Assembly (NCBI RefSeq): GCF_963169125.1
Contig: NC_084802.1
Span: forward strand, 21,173,107 to 21,237,106
Reading direction: 5' to 3'
Source of the DNA: Humulus lupulus
Taxonomy: Eukaryota; Streptophyta; Magnoliopsida; Rosales; Cannabaceae
Length of the DNA: 64,000 nt
Part shown: in pieces, positions 45,892-59,011 of the stretch
Layout: the number at the start of each line of letters is the position of its first letter
How positions within the stretch are numbered: the stretch's first letter is position 1
Notes under the pieces: model-generated
Told to the model about the DNA's origin: nothing
The model's input: the letters and a program-made list of their open reading frames with translations, nothing else
Database searches by the model: none
Program-made: the position numbers and the translations under genes

Positions 45892-47729
45892 ATGAAGCTA
45901 TTGGCTTGGAACTATCACGGTCTCAGGAAAGCTACAATAGTTCGTTAACTTAAGGAGCTTATCCATCTTTCCCAACTGGATATCCTATTCTTATCCAAAA
46001 CCAGATTAGTTAGTGAGAAAATTTTCTAAGTTGATACACAACCTACACCATGGAGAATTTGTGGCACATTTATAACATCTATGGACCCCCAGCTAACGGT
46101 GATAAGGAAAGCTTCTGGAACAAGGTTGGAAATTTGACTCTAGCATCGTTGATCACTGTTGTAAGGATCAGAGATCCAAATGGCACCTTAAAAGATGAGA
46201 AAATCCTAAAGTATGAACAACCTAGAAACACTTAAATGTATTCTTTTGATTTGAGGCAAATGGTGAATAGAGTGGGAAGGATTGACCTTGGGTGCCAAGG
46301 AACGAAATTTACTTGGCACAAAACAACTGAAGCAAACCAATGAGGACTGGTGATGAAATGAGCAAGGTTGGATAGGGCGATGGCTATGACAGATTGGAGA
46401 ATTCTATTTCCTAGAGCTATAGTGAGAAATATGACTATTGCGAGCTCTAACCACAACCCAATTCTACTAGATGCTTCAGGAGGGTTAATTGCCGATCAAG
46501 ACAATTTAAGTATAAAATAATATGGGATAGAAACCCTAGGAGTTTCTGGGTAGTGAAGAATGCTTGGTCCACATGTCTCAACAACCATTTGATGGTAATT
46601 TTCCACTGAAAACTAAAGAATAAAAGAACCCAACTATCTCAGTGGAATCGAACTCATTTTAGGGATGTTAAGAAACATGTGGAAGAAGCAAGAGGAAAAC
46701 TAGAAGAACTGGAAAAACATGACCCTCACATTTTTGTCGCAAATGAAATGGCAAGGACTTATCTAAATGAGGCCTTACAAAGGGAGGAGATCTTCTGGAA
46801 ACAAAAGTCTAGAGTTGCTTGGTTAAAATAATGGGAGAGGTGTACAAAATTCTTCATGTGGTCAACGGTAGTGAGGAGAAGGCGTAACTACATCCAATTC
46901 TTATGGATCCATGAGGGGGAATGGATAAAGGAACCATCGACAATCGCTAAGATGTTCACCAAAATATTCCAGGAAATTTTCACCAGAGGAGCTCGAATCA
47001 ATGCTAGCAAAATGGAGGGACAGTTGGAGATGACTATCCCATTAGAGGAGTTGGAAAGAATGAATGAAATTCCTATGGATGAGTAAATAATGGGAACTAT
47101 TAACATTATGGGGAAGGACAAGGCACCTGGCCCGGATGGCCTGTGTCTTTTTACCACCATCAATGGGATACAATATGCCGGGATGTAGTCAACATGGTAA
47201 GACATTTTGTCATCACAAATGAGCTCCTGAAATTTATCAGTGCTACAAACTTGGTGCTTATACCAAAAAGAGACAATTCGACCATGATCAATGATTATAG
47301 GCCAATTGCATTATGCAATGTCTCCTATAAGGTCATATCCAAAATTTTGGCCGCGAAACTAAGAAGCTTTCTCCTTGACCAAGTATCTCCCAACTAGGCT
47401 GCCTTTGTTCAAGGAAAATTTATTTATGAAAACTTTATGGTGGCAAAGGAAATTCTTCATTCGATGGGGAAGAGAAAAGGAAAGAAATGCTATATGATGA
47501 TGAAACTTGACATGGAAAAGGCGTATGATTGAATGGATTGGAACTTCATTATTGAAGTGCTAGAAAAAAAGGGGTTTGGAACTCTTTTTGTTAAGTGGAT
47601 TAGAAGTGGTATTACTATGGAAGAGATAAGCTTACTCATTAATGGGAAGAGCTCAGGGAAAGTAATGCTGACTTATGGACTCCATCAAGGAGACCCATTA
47701 TCGCGTACTCTGTTCATCCTAGCTACTGA
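45892..47729 (+). pseudogene. L1-type LINE ORF2: endonuclease and first part of RT
   Basis: Begins at ATG 45892 with MKLLAWNYHGLRKATIV, the start of an APE-type endonuclease, with a TAA soon after. Later endonuclease pieces (FTWHKTTE, ARLDRAMAM) lie near 46300. RT motifs: KDKAPGPDG at 47110, LVLIPKRDNSTMINDYRPIA at 47250, KILAAKLR, MKLDMEKAYD with TGA before MDWNF, and GLHQGDPLSRTLFILATD at 47680. There T4 is inserted. Many stops and shifts show an old copy. Confidence 0.88.
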
Positions 47730-50217
47730 TGTAACGCCCTGGTTAGCCAAGACTGTTACACTGTGTGTTTTAAATCGTGCTTAACTTGCTAAACGAGACA
47801 TTAAGCCATAAACGTGCATCTAAATGTAATTATTGGTCCAGGGTAAAAAAAATCGGCTAAAAGGAATGGACGTTTCATTAAAAACATTAAACTATACATG
47901 GGATCCCATAATAACGATTACAAAATTGTTTACAATTCAAAAATGGTCATTACAACTCAAAAGTTACAACCCGCTGACCTAAACGGCAAAAATAGGGTTC
48001 AACCCTAGTTCCTCTAAGAAACCTTGGCCGTGGTGGTCAAGCGACCGCATGTGTACACATCACCACCTAAGCTCTCCAACTCATGGCTGGTCCAGCTTTC
48101 CTTTCCTTTTAGCTGCACCATGTAGCACCCGTGAGCCAAGACCCAGCAAGAAAACTTAAACATGCTCATAAGCAGTGAATAACACATTTCATATCATAAT
48201 AAACATGCCCAGCAGCAATAACCCTACTCATGCATGCATACCATTCATGTAAATGACTACAGTGTCATACGAGACCAAATGACCTGAATAAATGATTAAT
48301 CGAATCATACCGGGGCCCGTTTCCCAAGTACTTGACTAATAAGTTACTCTGGGGCTCAGTGCCCTAGGATCTAGGACTAATAAGTCACCCCGAGGCCCAT
48401 TGCCTTATCCTATATATAACCAACCTTGGAGCTAGCCCAGCGTACTTGGTGCTTTAGTTTTCTACGACCATTGGGTCGAACAAGCGTGTAATGCACTTCT
48501 GATTAGATCTAATCATATCAACTAGCGGTTGACGCGCTATTGCCACCCTTGACTCATAAGTCAATGCTTTACGACCAACACTCATCGTTATTGTCATCCT
48601 TAACTAACAAGTCAATGCTTTTCTCAAGTATATAATGCAAACAAGCATTCATCATATAACAAATATCCATATATAGAGCACTCCACATGCTTCATCGATA
48701 ATCACATGCATAATCATAATCCTGTGCATTTACAGGGGCCAATGCCAAATCAAAACCATATTCAACATTCGGGCCAAGCCCTAATCATGTATGTCACATA
48801 ATGGGTGCAATTTTCTTACCTCAGGTCCAAGTGTTATATAAAATAAGAATGACCCTCAAGCACAATCCTGATCCTGAACCCTAGCGATAACCTAGTCACA
48901 ACCAAGTATAGAATCCCATCAATAAAGAGTGAATAATGGCTTCCGGGCCAAGTCCTAGCCTCCGGGATGTCAAATCCTACTAAACCGGGTAGTAGGATTG
49001 ATCCCGAGCCCTTAGGTTTGAGTTCCCGCACTCAAAACCTCTCTAAGGCCAAAAATCCCATTAAGCGTCGTGACCCCCAACTTCTGAGCCGCAGCCCACC
49101 CAAATTAGAGGCCCCTGCCTCTCTCTGCCTGCGCCTCGCGCCACGGCACACCTATCAGGTGCCACTACCCTAAGTGCCCATCAGCCAGGTTCTCTTCTTC
49201 GTTAAGCTTGGGCCGCGGTGCCGAGAACAGGGCCGCAACGCCCAAGAATAGTGCCGTGGCCCGACCTTAAACCCAGCCAAAAACCTTTGTTTTTCTCATT
49301 TCAAAACCCTCCATAAACCTATCCAAACATATCTAAATTCCAAAAATAAAGTTCCCAATCATCTCAATGGCCCAAAACCATCAAAACTCAAGCTTCAAAC
49401 CATTCAAAAACTCCTCAAAACATAGAATTGAAATTCAAAACTTAAGAAACTTTAGGAAACGGAAACTCAGAAATTCAAAGCTTAAATTACCTCTGATTAT
49501 GTCATTTCTCACTAAATCCTCAGGCTAATATAAGCTTCTAATATTTCCTAGAATCGATAAGACTATATCCTTGCTTGAATCCGAGTCCTAAAACTCGAGT
49601 TTCCTTTGAAATGGCAACGAACGGTAAAAAGGGATAACGAAAGAGAGAGAAAAAGTGTTTTGAACGTATATCTGTTTCTATCAGGTTACTTCGAGCTTAA
49701 GTAACCTTAAGTAAAACCCAAGGCTTGGGGTCCCAAAAACGCCCCCGAGGGAAAAATAGTCGAAATTCCCAAATTTTCCTCATGATCTCACTAACTCCCA
49801 ATATATCCTCAAATATTCATTCCCATTACCCAATATCCCGGTAATGGTTTAAATACCCATAATACCCCTTGACTCACCTCGAGTCAAGTATTAATTCTGT
49901 TGTGACTTTCCCACTAGCTTATTCCCTAGGATCGCTTCATGCCGAGTAACCCAAATATATCCACATAATAATGTGGTCCCACACATAAATTACATATATG
50001 CCAAATATACCCATAACGGGCCAAATTACAAAAATTTCCCTTCTAATAAGAAACGGGTCCACATGCTTAATTAATACACCTAAACATACATATCAAGTCA
50101 TATTATAATATAACTCACATAATCACATAATTACATGCATATATAACACATAAACACGTAATTTCCATAGTTTGTCATCCTGGCCCTAAGCCTTATTAGT
50201 CAACTTATGACATTACA
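47730..50217 (-). mobile_element. T4: solo LTR of the long-LTR gypsy family
   Basis: 2488 bp on -, TGTAATGTCA...GGGCGTTACA. The TSD is ACTGA (47725-47729) against GCTGA (50218-50222), one mismatch. The L1 RT frame continues on the other side, confirming the borders. It has the reverse complement of the GGTAAGAAAATTG block (48820-48810) and GACTAATAAGT motifs (48330-48390). Confidence 0.93.
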
Positions 50218-51140
50218 GCTGATATCCTTTCCAAGATGATCACAAATAAAGAAAAAGCAGGCGAAATCAAAGGGTTCAAGTTGGGCAGAAATGGACCTTC
50301 CATTAGTCACCTAATGTTTGCAGAAGATATTGTCTTGTTTGGGCGAGCAAGTCTAAATGAGGCAAAGGCTTTTTTGGATTTCCTATCAACATCCTGTCAG
50401 TGGTAAAGACAAATGGTCAACTACAAAATATCTTCAGTGTATTTCTCGAAAGGAATAGAAGGTCCAAAATCCATCAAGATCGTAGTACTTCTTCAAATGA
50501 AGTGAATGAAGAAGTACTCGGTGTACTCAGGACTACGTCTATTCTGATCCTCTAAAAGAACAAAGACATTAATTTTTTTAGTGGAAAGAGTCATGGGAAG
50601 AACCCAGGTTTGAAAACCAAGTTACTTTCAAAAGTGGGAAGAGTGTGCCTAATCCAATCAGTGGGGTAAGCTCTATCCTCTTATGTGGCTGCATCGGATG
50701 TAATCCTGGTCACTGTTGCATCATGAATAGACTGATCCCTACGTGAATTTTGGTGGGGTGACAACCTGGCTAGGAAAACAATTCATACAGTGAGTTGGAA
50801 AGAACTTTGCAAGCCAGAAATGGAAGGATGATTGAGATTCAGGACCAGTGAGATGATATACAAAGTGTTCCTAATAAATTTTTTTTGGAAAGGACCCACT
50901 GACAAGACTAGTCTGTGGAGCAAGGTTATGGAGGCAAAGTACAAAAAAGGAAGAGATTTCCTAGACATAACAGAGAGCACAACAGATTTCTATCCTACGG
51001 ACCAGGGATATATTGCATATAGGCCTCTGTAGAAAAATAGGTAATGGGGAATCCACTTCTATATGGTTCCACCCTTGGGTTCTAGAAGGAGTTCTACAAC
51101 CTCAACCAAAGAAGGATGCAATCGTGATTCCTGGATCAAA
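50218..51140 (+). pseudogene. L1-type LINE ORF2: C-terminal part of RT
   Basis: Continuation of the L1 RT after T4: GEIKGFKLGRNGPSISHLMF, then FAEDIVLFGRASLNEA at 50317. The canonical F-A-D-D active-site box has become F-A-E-D. The tail reaches [17 protein letters not shown] near 51110 and is lost at the CACTA-like border. The L1 3' end and poly(A) are not in the window. Confidence 0.85.
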
Positions 51141-51144
51141 TTTC

Positions 51145-51472
51145 GTCCCTAATAATAAAAAGTCACCCCTAATAATATAATATTAGTAGCGATCTTTATA
51201 TTATTAGCGGTGACAAAAGTCGCCCCTAATAATTTTATAAACTTTAAAGAAATAAAAATATTTACTAAAATAAAATATTATTTTAAATAATATTTTTTAA
51301 TTCATAATAACAAAAATAAATATGCATAAAAATAATAATATCAAAATTAAATACGCATAAATTAATAATTTGTTCAAATTACACAACTAATACAATATTA
51401 TCAAAATTAAATATGCATACAATAATATATTAATTAAAATTTATAGTTTAATACAATAATATATAAAATATC
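51145..51472. repeat. CACTA-type subterminal region
   Basis: Three copies of TCRCCCCTAATAAT-type words (51141-51225) with inverted partners such as ATTAGCGGTGAC, in the style of CACTA subterminal repeats. No terminal CACTA motif is seen, so the exact end is missing or changed. AT-rich filler continues to 51472. Confidence 0.55.
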
Positions 51473-53238
51473 TCAAACCTGGGCGTCCTTTGTATTGCCC
51501 TCTTCTTCTGGTGGCTGCGGTGCCTGCCAAGTCTGCGGCGGTTGTGGTGTGTGCGGAGGCATCGACCATGGATACTGTGGAGGTAACGATGATCCTCTAG
51601 GTCCATACATGTATGGATAAGGATAGTGCGGAGGTTGAGACGACGGTCCACTCATATGAGGAGGATAAGCTTAAGGGTACAGAGGCATCGACCATTGATA
51701 CATGTATGGCTAGGCCGGAGGTTGAGACATCCATGATGGTACAAGCATGTTGGAATGGCCTGGGGAGGGTTGAGAAGCTGAACCTTGAGACATGTGAGGT
51801 GTCTGAGGTTCTGAAGTCGAATCTACATACTTTTGGTAAAATTGCGACATGTATTCTGCATCTCCTCGTTTTTTGCCAGACGTTTTTCATGTGGAAGGTG
51901 CTAATACACGTATTGAAGTTGCTCATTCATGGTCTTCACCATATCAACCAATTCACGTATATCCTTAGTTGACTAGTGAGGTGGTGCCTGAGACTGAGTG
52001 TTTTGAGAGGGATGGGTTGGCGCTTTACCCTTTAATGTGCGGCCAACTCCTCGCTGGTGGCATCGCTATCATAAGAACTTGACTTAGTATCTTCATTTGA
52101 TTGACTGGTGAGGAATGATCAGTACCAAATTCAACTGTCTACTGAGTCTCTGCTTGAAGAGTTGACTTCAACTTTTCTTGTTTTTAAAAAATATTAGAAA
52201 CAAAAGAAAAATATAATTATTTGAATTGATAATAAAGTTAAATTTACATAATCTCATCCATCATCCTCGTTAACAAAATTCTTGTTCTTTTTTTATCCAT
52301 TGATACTCCTTCTATATTCCTCAATGAGGTTTGGGTTTAACTAATAAAGAAAATGAGAATGTTAGAGAACTTATAAATTCATACAACTTAATTAAGTTAA
52401 TATTTTCACTTACTTTTTCGTGACGAGTGGTCGCAAATGATTTCGTGCCTTGTGTTGTAGAGTACTTCATTTGGTCTCGATTTATTTTGTTCTTCACTGA
52501 GCGCACAATAAACTCTGACTCGTGAAAAACTCACAAATTTTTTTCCACTCATTGATGTTGACATCTTTGGGGGGATTCTTTAGGACCTCGTCCCAATCAT
52601 CTGGTCCTTTGTAAACATTTTTGAAGTGGTTGTGCCGCTTAGCTTTCTTATCTCGATATCTCTCAACCATCGCGGCATCGATACTGTCAATGAGAGTGGT
52701 ATAATCTACCCACCCATCTATTTGATAGATGTGCTAACATCAAGAGAAAACATGTTAATCATATTCAAATTATAATACAATTATTATTAAAGTAAATTCT
52801 AAAAATTTTACCTTCACTTTACCAATGACATTGTTCTTATACCATTTTGGGACACTTGTCCAATCCTTGTAATGTCCTGAAACCATTGATGTGACTTGGG
52901 TGCCCAAAAGGCGAACAAAAGTAGCATGTTCCATTCCAACTGCCTTGTACGTGATAGGGTCAACCACTATGGGGAGTGGATGTCCAGCTTCTCGCCTTCT
53001 GTCATCTAAATTTTTCCTAGAGGCAGGCCCACGACCTTTTCTCTTTGTTGGAGCTGTTGTATTGTTTTAAATAAGTGCATCTATAATTTATTATGTTGTA
53101 TGATATGGTCTAATTAAAAATAAATAAAGAATAAAATTTTAAAATACCTGAATCGCAACTAGATGGGATCGTAGTAGGATCTGGTGGATCTTGACCACTA
53201 CCATCTCTGCCATGGTATGAAGCTACATCTGCTGACAT
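51473..53238 (-). pseudogene. CACTA second gene, Transposase_24 (Ptta/En/Spm) type
   Basis: Multi-exon gene on -, starting at ATG 53238 (MSADVASYHGRDGSGQDPPD). Coding parts: 53238-53158, then from about 53055 the block KGRGPASRKNLDDRRREAGH to GHYKDWTSVPKWYKNNVIGK (52813). Next an exon with VDYTTLIDSIDAAMVERYRD and KNVYKGPDDWDEVLKNPP (about 52735-52530), then SVKNKINRDQMKYSTTQGTK ending at a GTAAGT donor near 52412. The tail is Pro/Tyr/Gln-rich (PPHYPYPYMYGPRGSSLPPQ) with stop at 51473. These blocks match plant transposases of the Ptta/En/Spm family. Stops in the 52100-51650 part suggest decay. Confidence 0.72.
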
Positions 53239-53443
53239 CTTTAAACTAAATATGAGCAAATTTGTTTGTTATTTATGAATATATAGTTGTAATGACCTCA
53301 TAAAATTCCAAAACATCCACAACATAATAAATCCATAAATTGTTCAAAATTTCTAGTATATATTTAATAAAATATAAAGTTTTTCTTACACAGATTCAAG
53401 AACAAAGTACAATAGTCACTGTCATCACTTATCAAATTAACAT

Positions 53444-53799
53444 TTATTGGTGAGACAGGATTGGTGTTATCATCAATTTATCCTCGTCATCCACTTCTTC
53501 TATGTCTTCGACTTCTTCTTCATCATCGTTAATAAAATCATTGGTATCTTGAGCAGTCGAATAGGGTCGAGCGACGATTCCTATGAATGTTGCTGATTGA
53601 TTAAATTTTTGAACAACCTACTCCCCAAGCTCAATAGTCAATACGAAATTGGATGAGTTTGTGTCATGTACAACATCAATATCAACAATCTGATCAGAAC
53701 TGTCCGGAATATCCCAAACTTGCCTACGATTTACTTCTTCAGCAACTTTCCAAGCTCGAACGCTAAGTAGATCATCGAGATAGAAAACAAGTATGTACG
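53444..53799 (-). pseudogene. CACTA TNP2 transposase, C-terminal piece
   Basis: On - the frame begins right after T5 with VLVFYLDDLLSVRAWKVAEE and VNRRQVWDIPDSSDQIVDID, then an acidic tail (NDDEEEVEDIEEVDDEDK) to TAA at 53446-53444. This is the end of the DUF4216 region of TNP2. The rest lies at 61138-62438. Confidence 0.8.
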
Positions 53800-55229
53800 T
53801 GTAACGCCCTAAACTCGAGGGACCATTACGGTGTGCATTTTAAACAGTGCAAAACTTGCTAATCGAGTCATTTGGCCATAATCGTGTAACTAAGTATGAT
53901 TAGCAGTTTCGGGTTAAATTTTTTGGTTAAGATATAAAATTTCACTATAAAACGTTTACTTTATACATTAGGATCCCAAAAATCTAATTTAAAGGTTAAT
54001 TACAACAAAAGATTTACAACCAGCCGACCTAAGCGGAAAAATAGGGTTTAACCCTAGTTCCTCTTTAAACCCTCGGCCATGGCGGTTGAGCAGCTACATA
54101 TGTACACATCACCACCTAAGCTCTCAAACTCAAGGATGGTCCAGCTTTCTTTTGCCTTTACCTGCACCACATAGCACCCGTGAGCCGAAGCCCAGCAAGA
54201 CAAATCAATATGCTCATGAACAAGTAATAAGATGTTTCTAAGTCATAATAGGCATGCCTAGCAGTAATAACCCTACTCATGCATGCAAGCAGGTACAAAT
54301 AAATGTTTGTGAAGTCCTGCGCTCTGAGTAGATGTCTAATAAGTCTCCTGCTCTGAGGTAGATGACTAATAAGTCTCTCTTGGGTATGACTAATAAGTCA
54401 TTCTTTGAACAGTTGACTAATAAGTCACTCTCTAAATAGATGACTGATAAGTCTATCTTGGTCAGATGACTGATAAGTCTATCTCGGTCAGATGACTGAT
54501 AAATATTTCTCGGTCAGATGAATGATAAGTCTATCTCGATTACATGACTAATAAGTCTATCTCGGTTAGAAGACTAATAAGTCTATCTCGGTTAGAAGAC
54601 TAATAAGTCTATCTCGATTAAATGACTGATAAGTCCATCTCAGTCATAATATAACACCTCACTCCCAGGACTAATCTCGAGCTCTTGGGACATCCAATCC
54701 ACCCAAACGTGGTAGTGGAACCATCCCCCGAGCCCCCAAAGGCAAAATAGTCAATTCCCATCTAATCCCGCTAATCATAATTAACGTCCTACAATTTCCG
54801 TTATTCTCAATATTCTCAAATACCAAAAAAATCATATCCCATTACCCTTTAATTCCCGGTAATGTAATAATCCTCAAATTATCCCGAGACTCACCCCGAG
54901 CCCGAAATTAACCCCGTTATGACCAAACTGCTAACTTGCATTCAAAGATCGTCTCATGATGAATGGCTCGAACGAATCCACATTATAATGTGGTATTATT
55001 CATAATTCACCAACATGCATGAAAATACACAATTACGCCCTCAACGGGACAAATTACCAAAATGCCCTTATAATGAAATGTGGACCCATATGTATGCATT
55101 TATCATCATATAATAATATAATTCACATAAACATGCATATAATCATTTAATGGCGTAATAAATCAATTATGACCCTCCCGACCTCCTAATCAAGGCCCTA
55201 AACCTTATTAGGAAATTTGGGGAATTATA
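53800..55229 (-). repeat. T5 3' LTR (internally deleted)
   Basis: 1430 bp. The inner end reads TATAATTCCCC on -, changed from TGTAATGCCCC. It lacks about 575 bp that the other LTR and the solo LTRs have (60 kb region equivalent) and has fewer 26-bp units. Confidence 0.9.
54318..54645. repeat. 26-bp minisatellite, T5 3' LTR
   Basis: Units of the type AGATGACTGATAAGTCTATC plus TCGGTC, head to tail (for example eight in 54455-54645), preceded by less regular GACTAATAAGTC words. Confidence 0.93.
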
Positions 55230-57442
55230 ATATATAAACCGCTCGGAATAAAAATTCTGCACAACTGATTCCAGTTTTTCCCCAGGTCGTTCCCTTGACC
55301 TCACTGTTGCTGTAACATTACCTTGACTCAAGGTACAATTTTCTTTCTCATAACCTTATTCTTTCTATTAAAATCTGAACTGGCTACTCCTCAAAGGATA
55401 ACTTGGCCTCAATCTCCAGATTCTCATAACTCAACACATGAGTCTCTTCTAACCCATGTTCGCAATGTGGAAATATAAAATACACTGTATACAACCAACA
55501 GTGCCAAAAATAAGGCCAATCCATAGGCAACCTGACCGATCCTATCCAGGATTCAAATGACAATACTAATCTAGGGTTCAACTTGCCTTTATCTCCTCAC
55601 TCTTTTCCATGGTGATACTTTAAGGAAGATACAATCTTCTACTTGGAACTCCATGTTCCTGCATCTCAAACCAATATAGCTTTTCCATTTACTCTGAGAA
55701 GCGAGCTTCCAAGCCCCAACCTTTTCAAAAACCTCAATGATCCCCTAAACTACCTCGGGATCCAGATATAATATCTCATTCATCTTATAAGATGCCTTTC
55801 CAATAATAATTGGATAACTCTCTCTCTGATTTACCATCAGTCTAAGAGTAATAAACTGTATATTCATTGCCTTCTGCAACCCTTCCCAAGACTTGGAAGT
55901 AATAGCAGAGTCTTCATCTGATAAGATAGACCTCGAATTCTATGAAGGCTTACCACCTCTATCACACAAAGATTTGAATAATGATCAACTGTGTTACTTG
56001 TCCTTACTGATAGAAGTGAACTTACTTTAATACTAGTCCATAATGACCCAATCCAAATCATGCTAGCCCACTATCCTGGGCAGCCCCACCGTGAAACTTA
56101 TCGCAATGTTTTCTTATTTCCATTATGGAATACTCAAAGGCTATAATGACCTTACAAGTTTCTGATACTCTGTCTTGACCTGTTAACAGGTTAAGAACTT
56201 TGCCATGTATTCCATTATGCCTCTCTCCATCCCAGGCCAGAACTATAAAGCTTTCATATCCTGTTACATCTTCCATGATGCCTGAATGAAGAGAATAAGA
56301 TGTAGTATAAGATTCATCCAGAATCTCCCATTTAATCTCAGTGTCCATCAGATCCCAAGTCCGATTCTTATATCACAATAACCTCATACATGATACTGCA
56401 TAATCCTTAGCTAATCCAGCTAATACTTTCCCCTAAATTCTTCCCATTTATGGGTTCACTTAACTGTCTTTCCTTGTTTCCTTTCTGAAATAATAATCTC
56501 AAGCATAAACCTGGCCACCTGACCCACCAGTAACTCTACTCTAGTTCTGGTCATATCCTTTAACCAACATGATGCATAGGCAATCATTTTTTCCCTATTA
56601 CTGAAATGTCATAACAACCTACTAACTGGTTCTGATTTGTAAGGAGACTCAGAACTCATCCAAAAAGTACATATAATATCATGCCCGTCCAAGGAAACTC
56701 CTATCCTCTGAGGAGTTCCTTGACCTTGGCAAATCTCCAACTGAGAGTATACCACAATACCATCGATCAAGATGATCACAAATCCAATTCAAATAATCCT
56801 TGAATACTTTGTTCCTCTGATTCATCCAAACATACCTTAACGTTAACCAATTCCTCAAAACATAACTCAGCACTCCCAGTGCCCTTATCTGATATATAAA
56901 AAAAAATAGTCAATAGCATATCCTTCTCCCTGATCTCTAGCTGGTAATAACCAGATCAAAGATCCACCTTGGAGAATACCATCTTACTCAATAACTAAGC
57001 CTTTAGGTTTTAAAATTTTGTTGAAGCCGTACAAAACAGTGCCCTAGACCTGATTCCATTCCTGGCACCAATCAAATCACCATTCTATCACTTTGTGTAC
57101 AGGTAACCCCGGCGAATCCCCTGTAAATCCATCTAGAAACTCACAAACTAATCCTGTCTGTCTTGATCCCACTGGCACAACCTAAGTGGTATCCACCACA
57201 GTAGCTAAGAGTTCTATGCATCCTCTGCAATAGATCTCTAGCTCTAAATACAGATGTCTTCAACATATAAAATCCATGCACAGTGCCAGCTACCACTAGG
57301 TCTCCCACTCACAAGCCCAAGAGTAACTATCCTTTGAAGTCAGTCATAACCAACTTTATCAAACCAATTGATGAGTCCTTTCCAACATAACCTATCTCAT
57401 CACAACATAATCATGAAATTTGCATAATAAATGTATGCCTCT
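55230..57442 (-). pseudogene. T5 pol remnants (protease, RT, integrase end)
   Basis: Heavily decayed pol on -. Recognisable pieces in order: RT motif MVFSKVDLWSGYYQLEIREK (about 56990-56930), NKVFKDYLNWICDHLD (near 56800), pre-integrase linker LDESYTTSYSLHSG (near 56320), and the integrase C-terminal RCRNMEFQVEDCIFLKVSPW (near 55650). LVVYSVFYISTLR and a weak chromodomain-like end lie at 55380-55250. The spelling VFSKVDLWSGYYQL is that of chromoviruses, distinct from the Tat RTs of R1 and R2. Order and spacing indicate internal deletions. Confidence 0.75.
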
Positions 57443-58618
57443 CTATATGCAACAAACAAAGAAACAGTATGGCACCAAACTAGTCAGCATAATACAAAAA
57501 TCAAAACTAGAAAGCTGACCTGCCACCCCTGAGGAACCAGTCTCAGTCTCTGAAACTGACTGGCTTAGAATGAACACTAGAGCTGGAGTCGAGCTGTCCA
57601 TCCCCTTTTGCTCATCTACTCCTTGTCTTGGGCAATCCCTCATGAAATGCCCAACCATTCCTCATAAGTAACATGCCTTTGCCCAACATTCTCCCAGATG
57701 ATATCTCTTACACTGGGCGCATTTTGGATAAGTCATCCAGCTCTTTTTCTTGCTCGCTCCAATAAATGGAGGTGTCATTGCCTGAGCTCCGCACTCTCTG
57801 ACACTCCTTTTCTCATTTCTTATGCTCTCAACAGCAAGAGCCTTCCCTACCACTTGAGCGTAGGTGGAGGTTTCATGCACTGAGGCAACTCTAATGCCTT
57901 GAGCTATCCTGGAATTCAATCCTTGGATAAAATTTTCCTTCCGAGCTATATCCATGGGTACCATATCAAAAGAAAACTTGGCCAACCCATAAAATCTATT
58001 AACATACTCGGTTACTGTTGCATTGCCCTGAACGAGGTTCATAAACTCATTCATCTTAGCAGTCTGTGCCGCATTGAACAGCTGCCTAAAGTCTTTCCAA
58101 TCCATCACAACTATATATCATGTCTGGGATACTACTTCCCACCACGTTCGAGAATCATCCTGCAATACATATGTAGCATAGATCACCTTATCGTGCCCTA
58201 CCAGCCCCATACTATCAAGAATGGAACTGATCATGCCCATCCGTTGCTCCGCTCTGAATGGATCTAGGCCTCCCTCAAAGACTGGAGGGTAATACTCCTA
58301 GAATATTCCACAGAGAAATTCCCACCTGTTCTCAACCCTAGGCTGAGCCAAAACTGCTAGCACTCCTGGCATAACAAAGGAAGAGGTGTTCCTCGACAAA
58401 TTCTGCTGTTGCTTTAAACACCTGATCTCTTCCTCTTCCCTCTACAATCTTAATTGCACATCTGTAAACATTTGTTGGAAAATTTGAGGGGCAGATGAAG
58501 AACTCAACCCTTGGTTGTAACTCCCAGCCTCAGTATAACAATCATCAGGCCTCATTATCTGCCTTGGATACATACCCACTGGTTGAATCTGTAGTCAATA
58601 ACTTGACCCATTAAACAT
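57443..58618 (-). pseudogene. T5 gag with two zinc knuckles
   Basis: Gag of the T family. It starts at ATG 58618 (MFNGSSY). After stops and a frameshift the capsid-like core reads YYPPVFEGGLDPFRAEQRMG, then MDWKDFRQLFNAAQTAKMNE, FMNLVQGNATVTEYVNRFYG, and SRIAQGIRVASVHETSTYAQ. Knuckle 1 is C-AQ-C-KRY-H-LGE-C. Knuckle 2 is C-YL-[TGA]-GMVG-H-FMRD-C, where a TGA replaces the second Cys. The dual knuckle is typical of Tekay/Del chromoviruses. Ser/Gly-rich sequence towards protease follows. Confidence 0.85.
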
Positions 58619-58998
58619 GATGAGCATATCAAGAGCTATCTCCACGGGAACAATCATACCACACTACAATCACAAACCACTGCAGTGCTAAAAACATGCC
58701 TATAACATTTGTTCATCAATTCATAACCCCTGCTCTTCCAACATACACACCATGCTTCCAATTCCAGCAGGCAAATATCACATTTATATATAGTCATGGA
58801 GCAGGCAATCATATAGTCAAAAGCCAGGCTCTATCAGAATCTCATGCTCCCTAATACAATGTGCAGGTAAAGCATTCACATTCTATTTAAGCAGTTAAAC
58901 ACATAACTACAGAAATAGTTACCATTCCCTGAGTAAAGCTATCTTCAGTGATGAGTGTACATGCCCAAATTGTCTTCAGGAACCCTTAACCTTAGCCC

Positions 58999-59010
58999 GC
59001 TCTGATACCA
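58999..59010 (-). other. T5 primer-binding site, initiator tRNA-Met
   Basis: TGGTATCAGAGC on -, directly after the 5' LTR, is the standard plant complement to the 3' end of initiator tRNA-Met. Confidence 0.95.
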
Positions 59011-59011
59011 A

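Noticed and set aside
54318..54645. CRISPR-like regularly spaced repeats
   Set aside because: The 26-bp units are contiguous with no unique spacers and lie in a plant LTR; this is a minisatellite.
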